Shown in pieces: positions 1 through 10,262 of a stretch of DNA of 64,000 nt. Position 1 is the first letter of the stretch, and each line of letters opens with the position of its first letter. The translations under genes and the position numbers were made by a program. The DNA lies in assembly GCF_947241705.1 (NCBI RefSeq), contig NC_079270.1:992001-1056000 (forward strand), in the 5' to 3' direction. The notes below the pieces were generated by a model that was not told the origin of the DNA, made no database searches, and saw only the letters and a program-made list of their open reading frames with translations. The DNA comes from Saccharomyces mikatae IFO 1815 (lineage: Eukaryota > Ascomycota > Saccharomycetes > Saccharomycetales > Saccharomycetaceae).

Positions 1-309
1 GTGCGATCTCTCCATTAATGACGGATTCCGTAATTTTTGTTTCAACAGTTCCATTTTCTCTTTGAAATCATTGAAAACTTCATTGATATCTGAGCCTGGT
101 GCTTTTAACTCATTCTTTAAATCCGTTGCCACATTCTGTACCCTCTCAAATGGCGACACATCTTTTACTCTAATTTCTGAATGCTCGTCATCTGTTTCAT
201 GCAACCGAACATTATTCTGCTGCGATATCGAACTTGAAAAGGTGATACATCTCCGGGAGATAATAACCTTTGAATAATCAACGGTCCTCAAAACATTATG
301 GAAAAGCAT
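1..309 (-). CDS. MSC6: MSC6 5' end (partial): mitochondrial protein
   Basis: The minus strand is open from position 432 to the window edge in one frame, and its only in-frame ATG is at 309. The 103 visible residues begin MLFHNVLRTVDYSKVIISRR, which is basic, hydroxylated and almost free of acidic residues. That fits a mitochondrial targeting presequence. A more acidic, coiled-coil-like stretch (DLKNELKAPGSDINEVFNDF) follows. In S. cerevisiae the gene divergent from GDS1 at this place is MSC6, a mitochondrial pentatricopeptide-type protein linked to translation in the organelle. The assignment rests on synteny and the presequence, because the repeat region lies outside the window. The rest of the gene runs off the left edge. 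Confidence 0.7.
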   Translation of the reverse strand, partial: MLFHNVLRTVDYSKVIISRRCITFSSSISQQNNVRLHETDDEHSEIRVKDVSPFERVQNVATDLKNELKAPGSDINEVFNDFKEKMELLKQKLRNPSLMERSH

Positions 310-2195
310 TTGTATCCCAGCAGAAGGTTCTGGTATTCCTATGCGATGAGATAGCTGAAGCAATTTGCACAGGGCACATCTGCTTTCCTTAGTTGAACAT
401 ACAACCAATTGAACCTTTCTAATATTGTCGGTTTAATCGTATATAGTGATATTACACGTAGCTTACCCAGCTGCCACCTTGAATTAGTAAATTAGTCAAC
501 GTTCAAATCTTCCATAAACAGATTGAAATATCATACAAACTTCAAGTCTGTTTCTTGCATATGAATTCTTTTATCGGCATATGTGATCTTTCGTGAATCT
601 TTAGTAGTTTTCTACCATAACGTTGTTACATCAGCCAACACTAAGCGAGATCATGTACTGCTAAAGCGACAATTTGTTTACTACTGCCTTTGACTTTTAA
701 GTTTGTTTAAAAAGCTTCCGTGTTCTTTCAACTCATTTATACTAATAATTCTACATCAGCGGCTAAATGTTGTTGTTTTCCAATTTTATCTATAGTGATA
801 TGCCAAACGTCGGCGTTCTCGGAGAGCGTTACCGACTGTGTCGTCTCATCCGCTCTGCACCGCTTTTTATTTGTATGGGGTGCACGGATAACCGATGATA
901 AAGAACCAAGCGCGGTTGCAACTGAAATTTTTTTCACTACTGTCGTAAGGCACAATGGTATATATATACTCAAGGGTCATCTCGTTTTTTAGTATCTTCC
1001 CTCATATTCCGAATCAAACATATATCATTTCTTCTTGACAGTAAAGAAGAATTATCAATTCTAACATTGTCAGCAATCAAATAAACGCCATCATTAGTCA
1101 TAGCTGGCTCATAGAGCTTTATTCCTGCTGTTGCCATTAAGCATATAAACATGAAGTAGAGAAATTTCAAGTACACAACAAGTAAAGGTTGATATTCTCA
1201 TTGATTGTTTTTGAAACAATCCTGTTATCTCATAAGTACTCTTTTCCACTCGAGTCAATTTGAAATGGGTACATTTATCTCGTCAGCTATACCCACCTTA
1301 CACCTCGCTATACATAACGGGTGCAAGGGTTTTTATTTTTTTAGATTATTCTTTTTCGAAGGTTTTGATAGTATGTGAAAAAGCCGACGCAAAAAAGCAA
1401 TGATACCGCCCGATGAAATTTTTGAGGAAAATTTTTTGAAGAGCCATGCGATGAGTAGTCAAAAATTTTTCTTCTTTTCCTTTTCTTGCACTCTTGTTAC
1501 GACTAATTTTCCTCCTATGTATTTTTCATATTCTTCACATGGTTTCGCTCTTCTCTTTTCGCTTGGCTTGATTTAATTTTTAACGTACGTCCTTTTGTAA
1601 GCTGTTATTGTCCTTATTATCAAGTATTTCCTTCTACTCCCCTTTTTTTTATCAGTTAAGGTTCTTGGTAAATTCTATTTCGAATAACCAGAAAAACAAA
1701 AAGTCATTGATTGACTATTTGACTCAAATTGCAAAAATTATAACTTTTCTTTTCTGCATTCCATTATTGAAGACTTCGCAATAATAGTTTATCTTCTCTA
1801 TTATTTTGTCTTTTCCTTTACATTGGAATATAATTTAAGTTTAATTTTTTCTATTCGCTTTTACTTTTTTTCTGTTTTATTCTTTTCACCTGGTTTGAAG
1901 TGCCCTTTTTCTTACTACCTTCCCTTTTTACCCTTTTTCAGTCACTTCTGTGTCAGCAAACGGAATTATATAAACGTCAGTGAAAAAAACTAATAAAATA
2001 GAAAATAAACGAGCAGTCAATCAACAACGGAAGAAATATTGGGAGGTTTTAACTAATTTTTCCAGCTTATTTCAATTTTCATAAACCGAAACTTTTTTTT
2101 AGCTTTTTTCTTTACTTTGCTATAATTTTTAGAAAAGGACTAAAAAATCCCAAAAAAAAGAAATCACATAAAAAAATTGTTTAGAATAACCTACA
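310..2195. other. Long MSC6-GDS1 divergent intergenic region
   Basis: This 1.9 kb interval separates two divergent genes. It is rich in T-tracts, especially at 1,480-2,170, as is common upstream of Saccharomyces genes with long leaders. I see no tRNA, LTR or other RNA gene. The short open frames at about 720-1,176 lack support. Confidence 0.7.
1967..1974 (+). promoter_or_regulatory. TATA box before GDS1
   Basis: TATATAAA lies 222 bp upstream of the GDS1 ATG and is followed by an A-rich leader. It is an exact match to the yeast TATA consensus. Its use is inferred. Confidence 0.45.
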
Positions 2196-3776
2196 ATGGC
2201 ATTGGCAAATTCCAGGCCTTTGCAAATACCAACCCTAGAGAATGAAATTCTCCATAACTCAAATTCTCCAGTATTTCAAGTGAATTCAATGGGGTTTACG
2301 ACAAGGGCTGACACTATTTCTAATCCAGGAACTGATCTTATTGGTAATCAGCCGGGAATTTCCCTTGATGATAGTAGCTTATCCGGTTCTTCGTTTTCAT
2401 CGCAGGAAACCAAGGCCTCCAAGTCTAGAAAGGACTCTGGTGTTCCTAAAAAAGACAATCCTCTATTAGAAATATCTAAATTAATTCCTGTTACCGGTGA
2501 AAGACCCAAACCCGAAAATAGAGATTCACCTCTGGATGATGATGTCCTTCATGCGGTTTTTATAATATTATGGGAAATGGACCCAACTCAACAAGGTATG
2601 ACTGTTAAACAACTGTGCGATTTGCTTCTGCAAAAGCATCCGGATATGTCCAATTTATCAACCAAGTTGTCAAATTTGATATCAGCAAAACTGAACGCCT
2701 ATGTCAAGAAGATTGAGAAGGGTGAAAAGACATTAATCTATGCTTTATCAAGAGAATGGTCGAATTCATCACCTAGAAGGATGCTTTATATATACAGAGG
2801 TGTACTATCTCCTGATTATAAAGAACATGCTCAAGCTGTCACAATGCAACTTAAACAACAATTAGAAATATCTGGTGATCCAAGCGACTCCAATTCAAAT
2901 AACAAGAGAAAAAGAGAATCCAGCAGTAACCAACTAACTAACAGTGAATCTTTCACAAATTCGATGACTGACATGAAAAGCCTGTCTTCTAACAGTTCTT
3001 TTTCAAAGAATTTGAATGTAGGAAATTTGGCATTTTCTTTGAGTCCAGAATTCAACATACCTTACTCTACCTCCCCGGTGTCACTAAATCTTTCTCCATC
3101 AATGAGCAATAACCAACAGCAATTACTGTCATCTAGCGCAGCACCGAAGGGTAAGAAAAATAATAAGAAAAGAAATTACACAGATGATGATGATATTGAC
3201 TCAGTGACGGACTCAAAAAAGACTAAAACCGCAAAACCTGGAAAGCAAAGCAAATCTTTATCCACTCCCAAAAAGGTGCCTTCTTCTACATCGCTATCTG
3301 CGTTTGACGGTTCCAAGAATATTTCGCCAGATTCTTCTCTCTCTCATGGTACATCTTCAAGTACTTATGTTACTGCAGCTGCTGCCGCGCCAAGACTTTC
3401 CAAACTTCTGCCAAAAAATGGATTCAAGAAAAATTCACGTAGTTCCTCCGAACTGGCAGCTATTCATAAAGTAATCTCCACACAGACTCCAATTGAAAGT
3501 TCTTCAGAGAGCTCTGTGTACAATAACAGCAACAGTAGCAATAGCAGCAGCAGCAGTGGTTCGCCGGTGAGCAGTTCCGCTGCTGCTTCTTCCGCCGAAT
3601 CGTTGTCCGACCTCAATTCAAGTCAGGATAATGGAAAAGAATCAAACCCAGGTTCCCAAGAACCACGAAATGAAGTTACGAATTGGATGAAAATTGTGAG
3701 AAATGGATTTTTGACCCATGATATTGAAGCTCCAGAATCAATATCATTAGATGACCTAGATAATATATTCAATTGA
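2196..3776 (+). CDS. GDS1: GDS1: winged-helix regulatory protein
   Basis: The protein has 526 residues, close to the S. cerevisiae Gds1 length. Residues about 113-210 form the conserved block (DDDVLHAVFIILWEMDP onward), which looks like a helix-rich winged-helix module. The remainder is low complexity: Ser/Asn/Lys-rich linkers, a basic patch (KGKKNNKKR), and a Ser/Asn/Ala tract near residues 440-475 encoded by AGC/AAC repeats. The C-terminus is acidic (SLDDLDNIFN). GDS1 is a multicopy suppressor linked to NAM9 and respiratory growth, and its biochemical role is not firmly established. The start is the first ATG after the T-rich leader. The identification is sure from the conserved block and the gene order. 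Confidence 0.93.
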   Translation: MALANSRPLQIPTLENEILHNSNSPVFQVNSMGFTTRADTISNPGTDLIGNQPGISLDDSSLSGSSFSSQETKASKSRKDSGVPKKDNPLLEISKLIPVTGERPKPENRDSPLDDDVLHAVFIILWEMDPTQQGMTVKQLCDLLLQKHPDMSNLSTKLSNLISAKLNAYVKKIEKGEKTLIYALSREWSNSSPRRMLYIYRGVLSPDYKEHAQAVTMQLKQQLEISGDPSDSNSNNKRKRESSSNQLTNSESFTNSMTDMKSLSSNSSFSKNLNVGNLAFSLSPEFNIPYSTSPVSLNLSPSMSNNQQQLLSSSAAPKGKKNNKKRNYTDDDDIDSVTDSKKTKTAKPGKQSKSLSTPKKVPSSTSLSAFDGSKNISPDSSLSHGTSSSTYVTAAAAAPRLSKLLPKNGFKKNSRSSSELAAIHKVISTQTPIESSSESSVYNNSNSSNSSSSSGSPVSSSAAASSAESLSDLNSSQDNGKESNPGSQEPRNEVTNWMKIVRNGFLTHDIEAPESISLDDLDNIFN

Positions 3777-4355
3777 TTTTTTTGTCTCCTTTACAAGAGC
3801 TTAACGGCTACCTACTTCGTTATAGTTGTTTTTTTTTTCGATTGACAGTAACCGTTACTCTCATCGGACAATTTTTTAGCTAGTTCTAACTTTCACAACA
3901 ATGTTTAAATAAGTAAACAACTAAGAGCAAATAAATGAAAAACAAATGAACCGTTCGGGGTGAAATGATTTACTGTTAATAATTGTACAATCATTTTAAA
4001 AGTAGCCTCAATTCATATTCTGAACTAACTGGGTTGAAACGCTTTCAAAGACAGCGCTTGATTATCCCTTTAGACTTCATTTGGTTCGGTTATTCCGGAT
4101 ATATACAGATTGATGTTCTTTTACCCCACAGTCAGTTTATCCGAAATTTGCGGGAGGCTTTATTTTTCGTCATCCAGCGATCTCGATTTTCATGACTGAC
4201 AGAAAAGAAAAGGTTAATTGAAAAAATCAACTTTTTCAAGGGGACTATTAATGATTTGTACTTGATCATATTCTTTACTTTACTCTATTTATCGATATTA
4301 TATAGAATAAGGAAGCTAAGCAGGCAAGGAAGAATTCGGTGCAGGAAACGGCAAA
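3777..4355. other. GDS1 3' region and CIR2 promoter
   Basis: This tandem intergenic gap of 579 bp begins with T-rich sequence typical of a yeast 3' end. AT-rich TATA-like sequence (ATTATATAGAA) occurs about 50 bp before the CIR2 ATG. I see no other gene; a 70-codon open frame at about 3,990-4,195 has no recognisable content. Confidence 0.6.
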
Positions 4356-6251
4356 ATGATTAAGTTCACCGGCAAGAACTTGATTAGAGGCTTGCAAAAG
4401 ACGATTTTGGCAAAGCCTAGTCATTTGACTGTGCAGACAGCTCTGATGAGAAAGTTTAGTTTTTCATGTAGGGCGTTGAACCAAGCAAGTCTCACTGAAG
4501 ATGAAAAAGAGCTGCTAAGTGAACCAAGAGCGCGTGATTATGTGGATGTTTGTATTGTTGGAGGAGGACCTGCAGGATTGGCAACCGCAATTAAACTGAA
4601 ACAACTAGATAATGCCTCAGGAACAGGTCAGTTGCGTGTTGTTGTCCTTGAAAAATCCAGTGTACTAGGTGGGCAAACTGTTTCCGGTGCGATATTAGAA
4701 CCGGGAGTGTGGAAGGAGTTATTCCCTGATGAAAAGTCCGATATAGGTATTCCGTTGCCAAAGGAGTTAGCCACTCTGGTTACTAAAGAGCAATTGAAGT
4801 TTTTGAAGGGAAAATGGGCCATAAGCGTTCCCGAACCATCCCAAATGGTTAACAAGGGACGTAATTATATTGTTTCTTTGAACCAAGTCGTCGGATATTT
4901 GGGAGAAAAGGCCGAAGAAGTAGGTGTTGAAGTATATCCTGGCATAGCTGTTTCAGATCTCATCTATGATAAGGATAATGCGGTGAAAGGTGTAATCACT
5001 AAGGACGCTGGTATTTCAAAATATGGCAAGCCAAAGGAAACTTATGAACGTGGGATGGAATTTTGGGCAAGACAAACTGTATTAGCAGAAGGCTGTCATG
5101 GTTCCTTGACAAAACAAGCCATTAAAAGATATGATTTGAGAAAAGGCCGACAGCATCAAACGTATGGATTGGGTATTAAAGAAGTTTGGGAAGTCAAACC
5201 GGAAAATTTTAACAAGGGGTTTGCAGCGCATACTATGGGGTACCCGTTATCCAATGACGTTTATGGTGGTGGTTTTCAATATCACTTCGGTGATGGACTG
5301 GTTACTGTAGGTCTTGTCGTGGGATTGGATTACAAGAACCCTTATGTTTCACCTTATAAAGAATTTCAAAAAATGAAACATCACCCGTACTATTCCAAAG
5401 TTCTAGAAGGCGGCAAGTGCATTGCGTATGCTGCAAGAGCTTTGAATGAAGGTGGACTTCAGTCCGTACCAAAATTAAACTTTCCGGGCGGTGTGTTAGT
5501 AGGAGCTAGCGCCGGCTTTATGAATGTCCCAAAGATTAAGGGAACTCATACTGCGATGAAGAGTGGATTGCTTGCCGCTGAAAGTATCTTCGAATCCATA
5601 AAAGAATTGCCTGTGTTGGAAGATATCGAAGACGAAGATATCAAAACGGAAATGTTCTCTAGAGAGTCAATTATCAACTTGGAGTCATACGAAAGTGCAT
5701 TTAAAAATTCATCTATATATAAAGAACTATATGAAGTGCGCAATATCAGACCATCGTTTAGTGGGACACTTGGCGGATACGGTGGTATGATTTACTCAGG
5801 AATTGACTCCTTGATATTGAAGGGAAATGTTCCTTGGACACTGAAGTTTGATGAGAAAAACGACGGCGAAATTTTGAAACCTGCTGCCAACTACAAACCG
5901 ATAGACTACCCTAAACCGGACGGTGTACTCTCTTTTGATATATTGACATCCGTGTCCAGAACAGGTACGTACCATGATGATGATGAACCATGTCACTTGA
6001 GAATTCCCGGACAAGATATGGTAAAATACGCCGAGAGAAGCTTTCCTGTTTGGCAAGGTGTTGAATCAAGGTTTTGTCCAGCAGGTGTTTACGAGTTTGT
6101 CGAAGATAAAAAATCACCTATAGGCAAGAGACTTCAAATCAACTCGCAAAATTGTATCCATTGTAAAACTTGCGATATCAAGGCACCTAGACAAGATATT
6201 ACGTGGAAAGTACCGGAAGGCGGAGATGGACCAAAATACACACTCACTTGA
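4356..6251 (+). CDS. CIR2: CIR2: ETF-ubiquinone oxidoreductase
   Basis: The protein has 631 residues, the same length as S. cerevisiae Cir2. It is the yeast homologue of electron-transfer-flavoprotein dehydrogenase, which passes electrons from ETF to ubiquinone at the inner mitochondrial membrane. The first 35-40 residues are basic and Ser-rich, as in a mitochondrial presequence. A Rossmann FAD motif (CIVGGGPAGLATAIKL) lies near residues 67-82. The C-terminal [4Fe-4S] ligands are present as Cys574, Cys600, Cys603 and Cys606 (CIHCKTCDIK), followed by the family's terminal PEGGDGPKY stretch. All expected cofactor motifs are intact. The start ATG gives a complete presequence. Confidence 0.96.
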   Translation: MIKFTGKNLIRGLQKTILAKPSHLTVQTALMRKFSFSCRALNQASLTEDEKELLSEPRARDYVDVCIVGGGPAGLATAIKLKQLDNASGTGQLRVVVLEKSSVLGGQTVSGAILEPGVWKELFPDEKSDIGIPLPKELATLVTKEQLKFLKGKWAISVPEPSQMVNKGRNYIVSLNQVVGYLGEKAEEVGVEVYPGIAVSDLIYDKDNAVKGVITKDAGISKYGKPKETYERGMEFWARQTVLAEGCHGSLTKQAIKRYDLRKGRQHQTYGLGIKEVWEVKPENFNKGFAAHTMGYPLSNDVYGGGFQYHFGDGLVTVGLVVGLDYKNPYVSPYKEFQKMKHHPYYSKVLEGGKCIAYAARALNEGGLQSVPKLNFPGGVLVGASAGFMNVPKIKGTHTAMKSGLLAAESIFESIKELPVLEDIEDEDIKTEMFSRESIINLESYESAFKNSSIYKELYEVRNIRPSFSGTLGGYGGMIYSGIDSLILKGNVPWTLKFDEKNDGEILKPAANYKPIDYPKPDGVLSFDILTSVSRTGTYHDDDEPCHLRIPGQDMVKYAERSFPVWQGVESRFCPAGVYEFVEDKKSPIGKRLQINSQNCIHCKTCDIKAPRQDITWKVPEGGDGPKYTLT

Positions 6252-6327
6252 TCTTGGGACTCATTATTTATTTATTTTATTCTTTCTTTTATCTAATCTA
6301 TATTTATTCATATAAAAGATCTCTTCT

Positions 6328-6816
6328 TTAGCCGATAAATTTTTCAGCTTCAATGAATCTCACAAGCACTTTAGAACCTGACTGTAAAAGGGGGTGTCCA
6401 GCAACTGATTGCATCCAGGTGTTCAAACCTTGTCTTCTTTCTTCAATGACCTCGTTACTAAATCTATTACTCAAGAGAATTTTGCCTGGTAAATGAGGTA
6501 CCATGACTTTTGGATGATTAAGCATAGCAATTTCCTTGATCAAGCATTTGCGAAAGAATTCAAAGTCCGAGTATCGTCTTCTTACTTTCGAGACCCTCTT
6601 GTGGAAACTCGGCAAGTTTGTACGGCATATTATCTCGTAATCTGTAAACATTCCTTTCGAATCCATCCCATTTGGTATGTGCGTTTTAGGGTTATGCACC
6701 TCAATCTCTAGGAAGTTCTCAGGTTCAGCGTATATTTCACTGAAACTAGGCTCCCCATGCCCTTTGGAAAGTAGAGACTGTTCTGTGAACCCAAAGGATT
6801 TGAATTCTCTTGGCAT
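6328..6816 (-). CDS. SNX3: SNX3/GRD19: PX-domain sorting nexin
   Basis: This compact 162-residue protein is almost entirely a PX domain (residues about 28-160). It has the phosphoinositide-binding signature RRYSDFEFFRKCL and the basic/proline loop MVPHLPGK. Snx3 binds PtdIns3P on endosomes and acts with retromer to return Golgi residents and other cargo from the prevacuolar compartment. Its length matches S. cerevisiae Snx3. It converges with CIR2, with only 76 bp between the stop codons, so the 3' ends of the two mRNAs probably overlap. It is divergent from HAP5. Confidence 0.95.
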   Translation of the reverse strand: MPREFKSFGFTEQSLLSKGHGEPSFSEIYAEPENFLEIEVHNPKTHIPNGMDSKGMFTDYEIICRTNLPSFHKRVSKVRRRYSDFEFFRKCLIKEIAMLNHPKVMVPHLPGKILLSNRFSNEVIEERRQGLNTWMQSVAGHPLLQSGSKVLVRFIEAEKFIG

Positions 6817-7259
6817 AATTTGTATTGATGGATTGCGCTACTCAGCTTTTCTTGGCATGCCTTTTCATCCACTAGGAAAACTTGTTTTAATCAATTCATT
6901 GAAGATCTGCATATAAATAAATATCACATAGTACGTAATATCTATCGAGCCATATTCAACCTCATTTATACCATCTAGAGCATGTTATAGCACAACTAAC
7001 AAAGGGAATTATTACCCTTCATACTCCAATGCCCCAGTAGAGTACAGAAATATCAAATTCTCTGAAAGCAACCACTGTTACGTTCCCTCTTCTATATCCG
7101 CGACAGAATTAGTGTGGGGCGGTCCCTTAAGATTACTTCCGAAGATTAAGCTTCCCTAGCTGATATATACCGCGTTGACAAAGAAGAGAAATAAGGAGGT
7201 ATAGGAGACAATAAAAGAGGTGAAACTGACTTGAAACATCACGATTGTTTGCTCGTGTA
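6817..7259. other. SNX3-HAP5 divergent promoter region
   Basis: This 443 bp interval carries the promoters of both flanking genes. A TATA-like stretch (GATATATACC) lies near 7,160-7,170 on the HAP5 side. I recognise no further element. Confidence 0.55.
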
Positions 7260-7991
7260 ATGACCGATAGGAATTTTTTACCACAACAGGGCCATGTGCC
7301 TCAAACATCGCTCCCGGAGGAACTCAATTCCAGTACCATTAGTATGCCAAGTCAACACCCACAACAACAACATCTGCATGAAAAGGAAGAAGAGGTAGAG
7401 GAGGGGGAAGAACACACAAGAATACCTGTTTCTGAGGAGGAGTTTCGAATGGTGCAGGAGCTGCAAGCTATCCAAGCAAGCCATGATCAATTAAATCTAC
7501 CGCCTAGTCGAGGGTCGTTTGAAGGCGAAGATAATGGCAATAGCGATGGTGCAGAGGGAGACGTAGATGATGATGAGGAGGAGGAGGGTGAGGAGTATGA
7601 TGTATTTAGGAACGTTGGTCAAGGGCTGGTGGGCCACTACAGAGAGATAATGATACGCTACTGGCAAGAACTGATCAACGAAATTGAGTCCACGAATGAA
7701 CCTGGATCCGAGCATCAAGACGACTTTAAATCACATTCACTACCATTTGCAAGGATTCGCAAAGTTATGAAGACAGACGAAGATGTTAAGATGATTAGTG
7801 CGGAGGCTCCCATCATTTTTGCCAAAGCATGTGAGATTTTTATTACAGAGTTGACCATGAGGGCTTGGTGCGTGGCGGAAAGGAATAAAAGACGTACTTT
7901 ACAGAAGGCAGACATTGCAGAGGCGTTGCAAAAGAGCGATATGTTTGACTTTCTCATTGACGTTGTTCCTAGAAGATCACTGCCTCAATGA
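7260..7991 (+). CDS. HAP5: HAP5: CCAAT-binding complex subunit (NF-YC)
   Basis: The protein has 243 residues from the ATG at 7,260 and starts [10 protein letters not shown]. An acidic region rich in Glu/Asp (residues about 45-105) precedes the fungal Hap4-recruitment segment ([20 protein letters not shown], about 112-133). The NF-YC histone-fold domain follows at about 161-238, from [11 protein letters not shown] to FLIDVVPR. With Hap2 and Hap3 it binds CCAAT boxes, and with Hap4 it activates respiratory genes in the nucleus. Codons upstream of 7,260 are open but lack an ATG. The length matches S. cerevisiae Hap5 within one residue. Confidence 0.96.
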   Translation: MTDRNFLPQQGHVPQTSLPEELNSSTISMPSQHPQQQHLHEKEEEVEEGEEHTRIPVSEEEFRMVQELQAIQASHDQLNLPPSRGSFEGEDNGNSDGAEGDVDDDEEEEGEEYDVFRNVGQGLVGHYREIMIRYWQELINEIESTNEPGSEHQDDFKSHSLPFARIRKVMKTDEDVKMISAEAPIIFAKACEIFITELTMRAWCVAERNKRRTLQKADIAEALQKSDMFDFLIDVVPRRSLPQ

Positions 7992-8286
7992 GAGTTGCTC
8001 GTTATACAGCTACCATTTGACCGTACACCACAGCTAAGCATCTGTTGGAAAAAGAAAAAACGCAAATTTTTTCATTATTTTTTTTCAAAGTATATTTGGT
8101 AGCAAATTAGCGATGAGATGTCGAACCACGACTACTACTACTACAATTACACAGTTTCGAATACTTCGTGTTTGCAATCTAACTGATACATCGTCCTCTG
8201 GGCAATCTAGATCACTGTATATACTATAGATAATATTTCCAGAAAGAAAATACTGCACATATAAAGAAATTGTTAGCAGAGAAATC

Positions 8287-9864
8287 ATGAAACATCCGTA
8301 CGAGGAATTCCCTACAGGATCCAAGTCGCCATATAATATATCTAGAGGAGCTCATCCTGGCGCTGTTTTACTTTCGCCACAATCATCTGCTATAAATAGC
8401 AATAATCCAGGTAGTAGTAATAAACATAACCAGGGCAATTCATCTGTGGCCACGAACGTTTTGTCTCCTCAATCCCACAGCATGTCACTTAATGACATGC
8501 TTGATCAGCAACCCTTCATGCTAGAATCCACAGGGAATAGGGCTCAGCCGCTCCAGCAGCAGCAGCAACAGCAGCAACAGCAGCAGCAGGCGTCATTACC
8601 TTCCCTTAATATTCAACCAATATCGTCCACAGCAGCTGGTTCTGCTATCGTTTCCCCCATGATGCAATCTCCAAAAGCATTGGAATCTACTTTATCTTCA
8701 ACTTCAATGTATCTGGATTCTTTTCAGAGGTCTTCGAATAATATCTTAAGCCTTCCATCGCAAAGTGGTTCAATTCCCTTGCCGCAATCACGTCAACCAC
8801 AACAGCAGTCTCAACCGTCATCCCAAAAAAATGATTCCAATATGGGTATCAATTTTAGTCAAGACATTAACCAGTTATGTTCTTGGATATCAATGCTGAA
8901 TAGTAGCCAACAGAATACTGTAATGGATAATATACTTTCCATCTTGAATGATGATGTTTTGAAATATACGAAATTAAAATTGGACACTTTAACAAACACT
9001 TCTTTTATCTCGCCATCCCTACCTGCAATAGCATCACCTATACCTAATAGAGATGACACTGAGATTTTGAATATTGATTCTGTTTTTTCTTCTAGTCCTG
9101 TTGCCAATGACCCTGAAAGTTCCGATAATTTACTGTATCAAAATTGGTCGCCTCAGCCACATTCAATACCGGTCACCCAACCCATTTATGATAACATCAC
9201 CGACCCCAGTCAAAGGTCTAAGTCAGCTGAACCCCATGCTAACTCCAGCCCAAATCTCATTTCCGTTCAGAAACAATTCAACAATGGTAACAATACAAAA
9301 TACAAAAAGTTACCATCAGACAGTCCCAACTATCTCTCCTACTCGCTTTCAACTTCCCATTCTTTTTTCCAACCAAAGCAAAGATCGAACATGGGAAATG
9401 AATATAACTCTCATCATCATCATTCATTGCATCACCCTCTGCATAACACAACCTCATATTTTTCCAATACTCCAAAACCATCCGGAAGTGAATTGAATAA
9501 GTCAAATCAAAACGTATTCAATATTACCAGTACACATCCTAAGAACGGTGCGACAAGTATCACCTCAACATCCACATCATCCAACGGAAACACACCTCTA
9601 TCGAGTAATTCTTCAATGAATCCAAAGAGTTTGACAGATCCCAAGCTTTTAAAAAATATACCAATGTGGTTGAAGTCATTAAGACTACATAAATACTCGG
9701 ATGCTTTAAGTGGAACTCCATGGATTGAATTGATCTACTTAAATGACGAGACTTTAGAAAAGAAAGGTGTTCTCGCATTGGGTGCAAGGAGAAAATTATT
9801 AAAGGCTTTCGGAATCGTTATTGATTACAAAGAACGTGATTTAATTGATAGAACTGCTTATTAA
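8287..9864 (+). CDS. VTS1: VTS1: SAM-domain RNA-binding regulator
   Basis: The protein has 525 residues. The C-terminal SAM domain (residues about 449-518, LLKNIPMWLKSLRLHKYSDA onward) is the Smaug-type fold. It recognises short RNA hairpins and recruits deadenylation and decay factors. The rest is disordered: a polyglutamine run near residue 90 encoded by CAG/CAA repeats (about 8,554-8,588), then Ser/Asn/Pro-rich segments with many SP/TP sites and a His-rich patch (SHHHHSLHH). Gln-rich regions of Vts1 have been linked to condensate and prion-like behaviour. The stop lies 398 bp from the convergent PDE2 stop. Confidence 0.96.
   Translation: MKHPYEEFPTGSKSPYNISRGAHPGAVLLSPQSSAINSNNPGSSNKHNQGNSSVATNVLSPQSHSMSLNDMLDQQPFMLESTGNRAQPLQQQQQQQQQQQQASLPSLNIQPISSTAAGSAIVSPMMQSPKALESTLSSTSMYLDSFQRSSNNILSLPSQSGSIPLPQSRQPQQQSQPSSQKNDSNMGINFSQDINQLCSWISMLNSSQQNTVMDNILSILNDDVLKYTKLKLDTLTNTSFISPSLPAIASPIPNRDDTEILNIDSVFSSSPVANDPESSDNLLYQNWSPQPHSIPVTQPIYDNITDPSQRSKSAEPHANSSPNLISVQKQFNNGNNTKYKKLPSDSPNYLSYSLSTSHSFFQPKQRSNMGNEYNSHHHHSLHHPLHNTTSYFSNTPKPSGSELNKSNQNVFNITSTHPKNGATSITSTSTSSNGNTPLSSNSSMNPKSLTDPKLLKNIPMWLKSLRLHKYSDALSGTPWIELIYLNDETLEKKGVLALGARRKLLKAFGIVIDYKERDLIDRTAY
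8554..8588 (+). repeat. CAG/CAA microsatellite within VTS1
   Basis: A run of CAG and CAA codons encodes about twelve consecutive glutamines. The purity of CAG suggests length variation by replication slippage. It stays in frame within the coding sequence. Confidence 0.85.
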
Positions 9865-10262
9865 AACTAGCATACTATGGCTGATTTTTTTGAGGTCGCA
9901 TAAAGATTCAGTTTTCTCTTATTTACTTTGCATATACCAATACAAGAACCATATTTTATTTAGTTTGTAATTTCAACAAAGTTTTCTACGGAGTTTAATA
10001 TTTTAAAGCACATTTTTATTCTCCGGTTCAGAGCATCAAGCTAGTCCTACTTTAATTCAGTGATTACCTGACGTTGATTGATAGAGTAAAAAGCCGCCAT
10101 AGAATGGGCTATCATTATGCGTGATGTTAACAGTGAAGAAGGAAGAAAAGGAAATGGGTAATGAATTTTAGCACGAATACTTCACAAAATGAAATATAAT
10201 AGTAGTGACGTATATAATTATATGTTTATACAATGAATGATACAATGATTTTAATGTTCTTT
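9865..10262. other. VTS1-PDE2 convergent 3' region
   Basis: This 398 bp lies between two converging stop codons. It contains AT-rich stretches suitable for 3'-end formation on both strands (for example TATATAATTATATG near 10,210). I see no gene. Confidence 0.6.

Noticed and set aside
62-277. Plus-strand 71-codon frame at the window start
   Set aside because: It lies antisense to the MSC6 N-terminal coding frame, which better explains the open sequence.
720-1176. Short frames on both strands in the MSC6-GDS1 gap
   Set aside because: They overlap each other, lack conserved content and lie in a promoter region.
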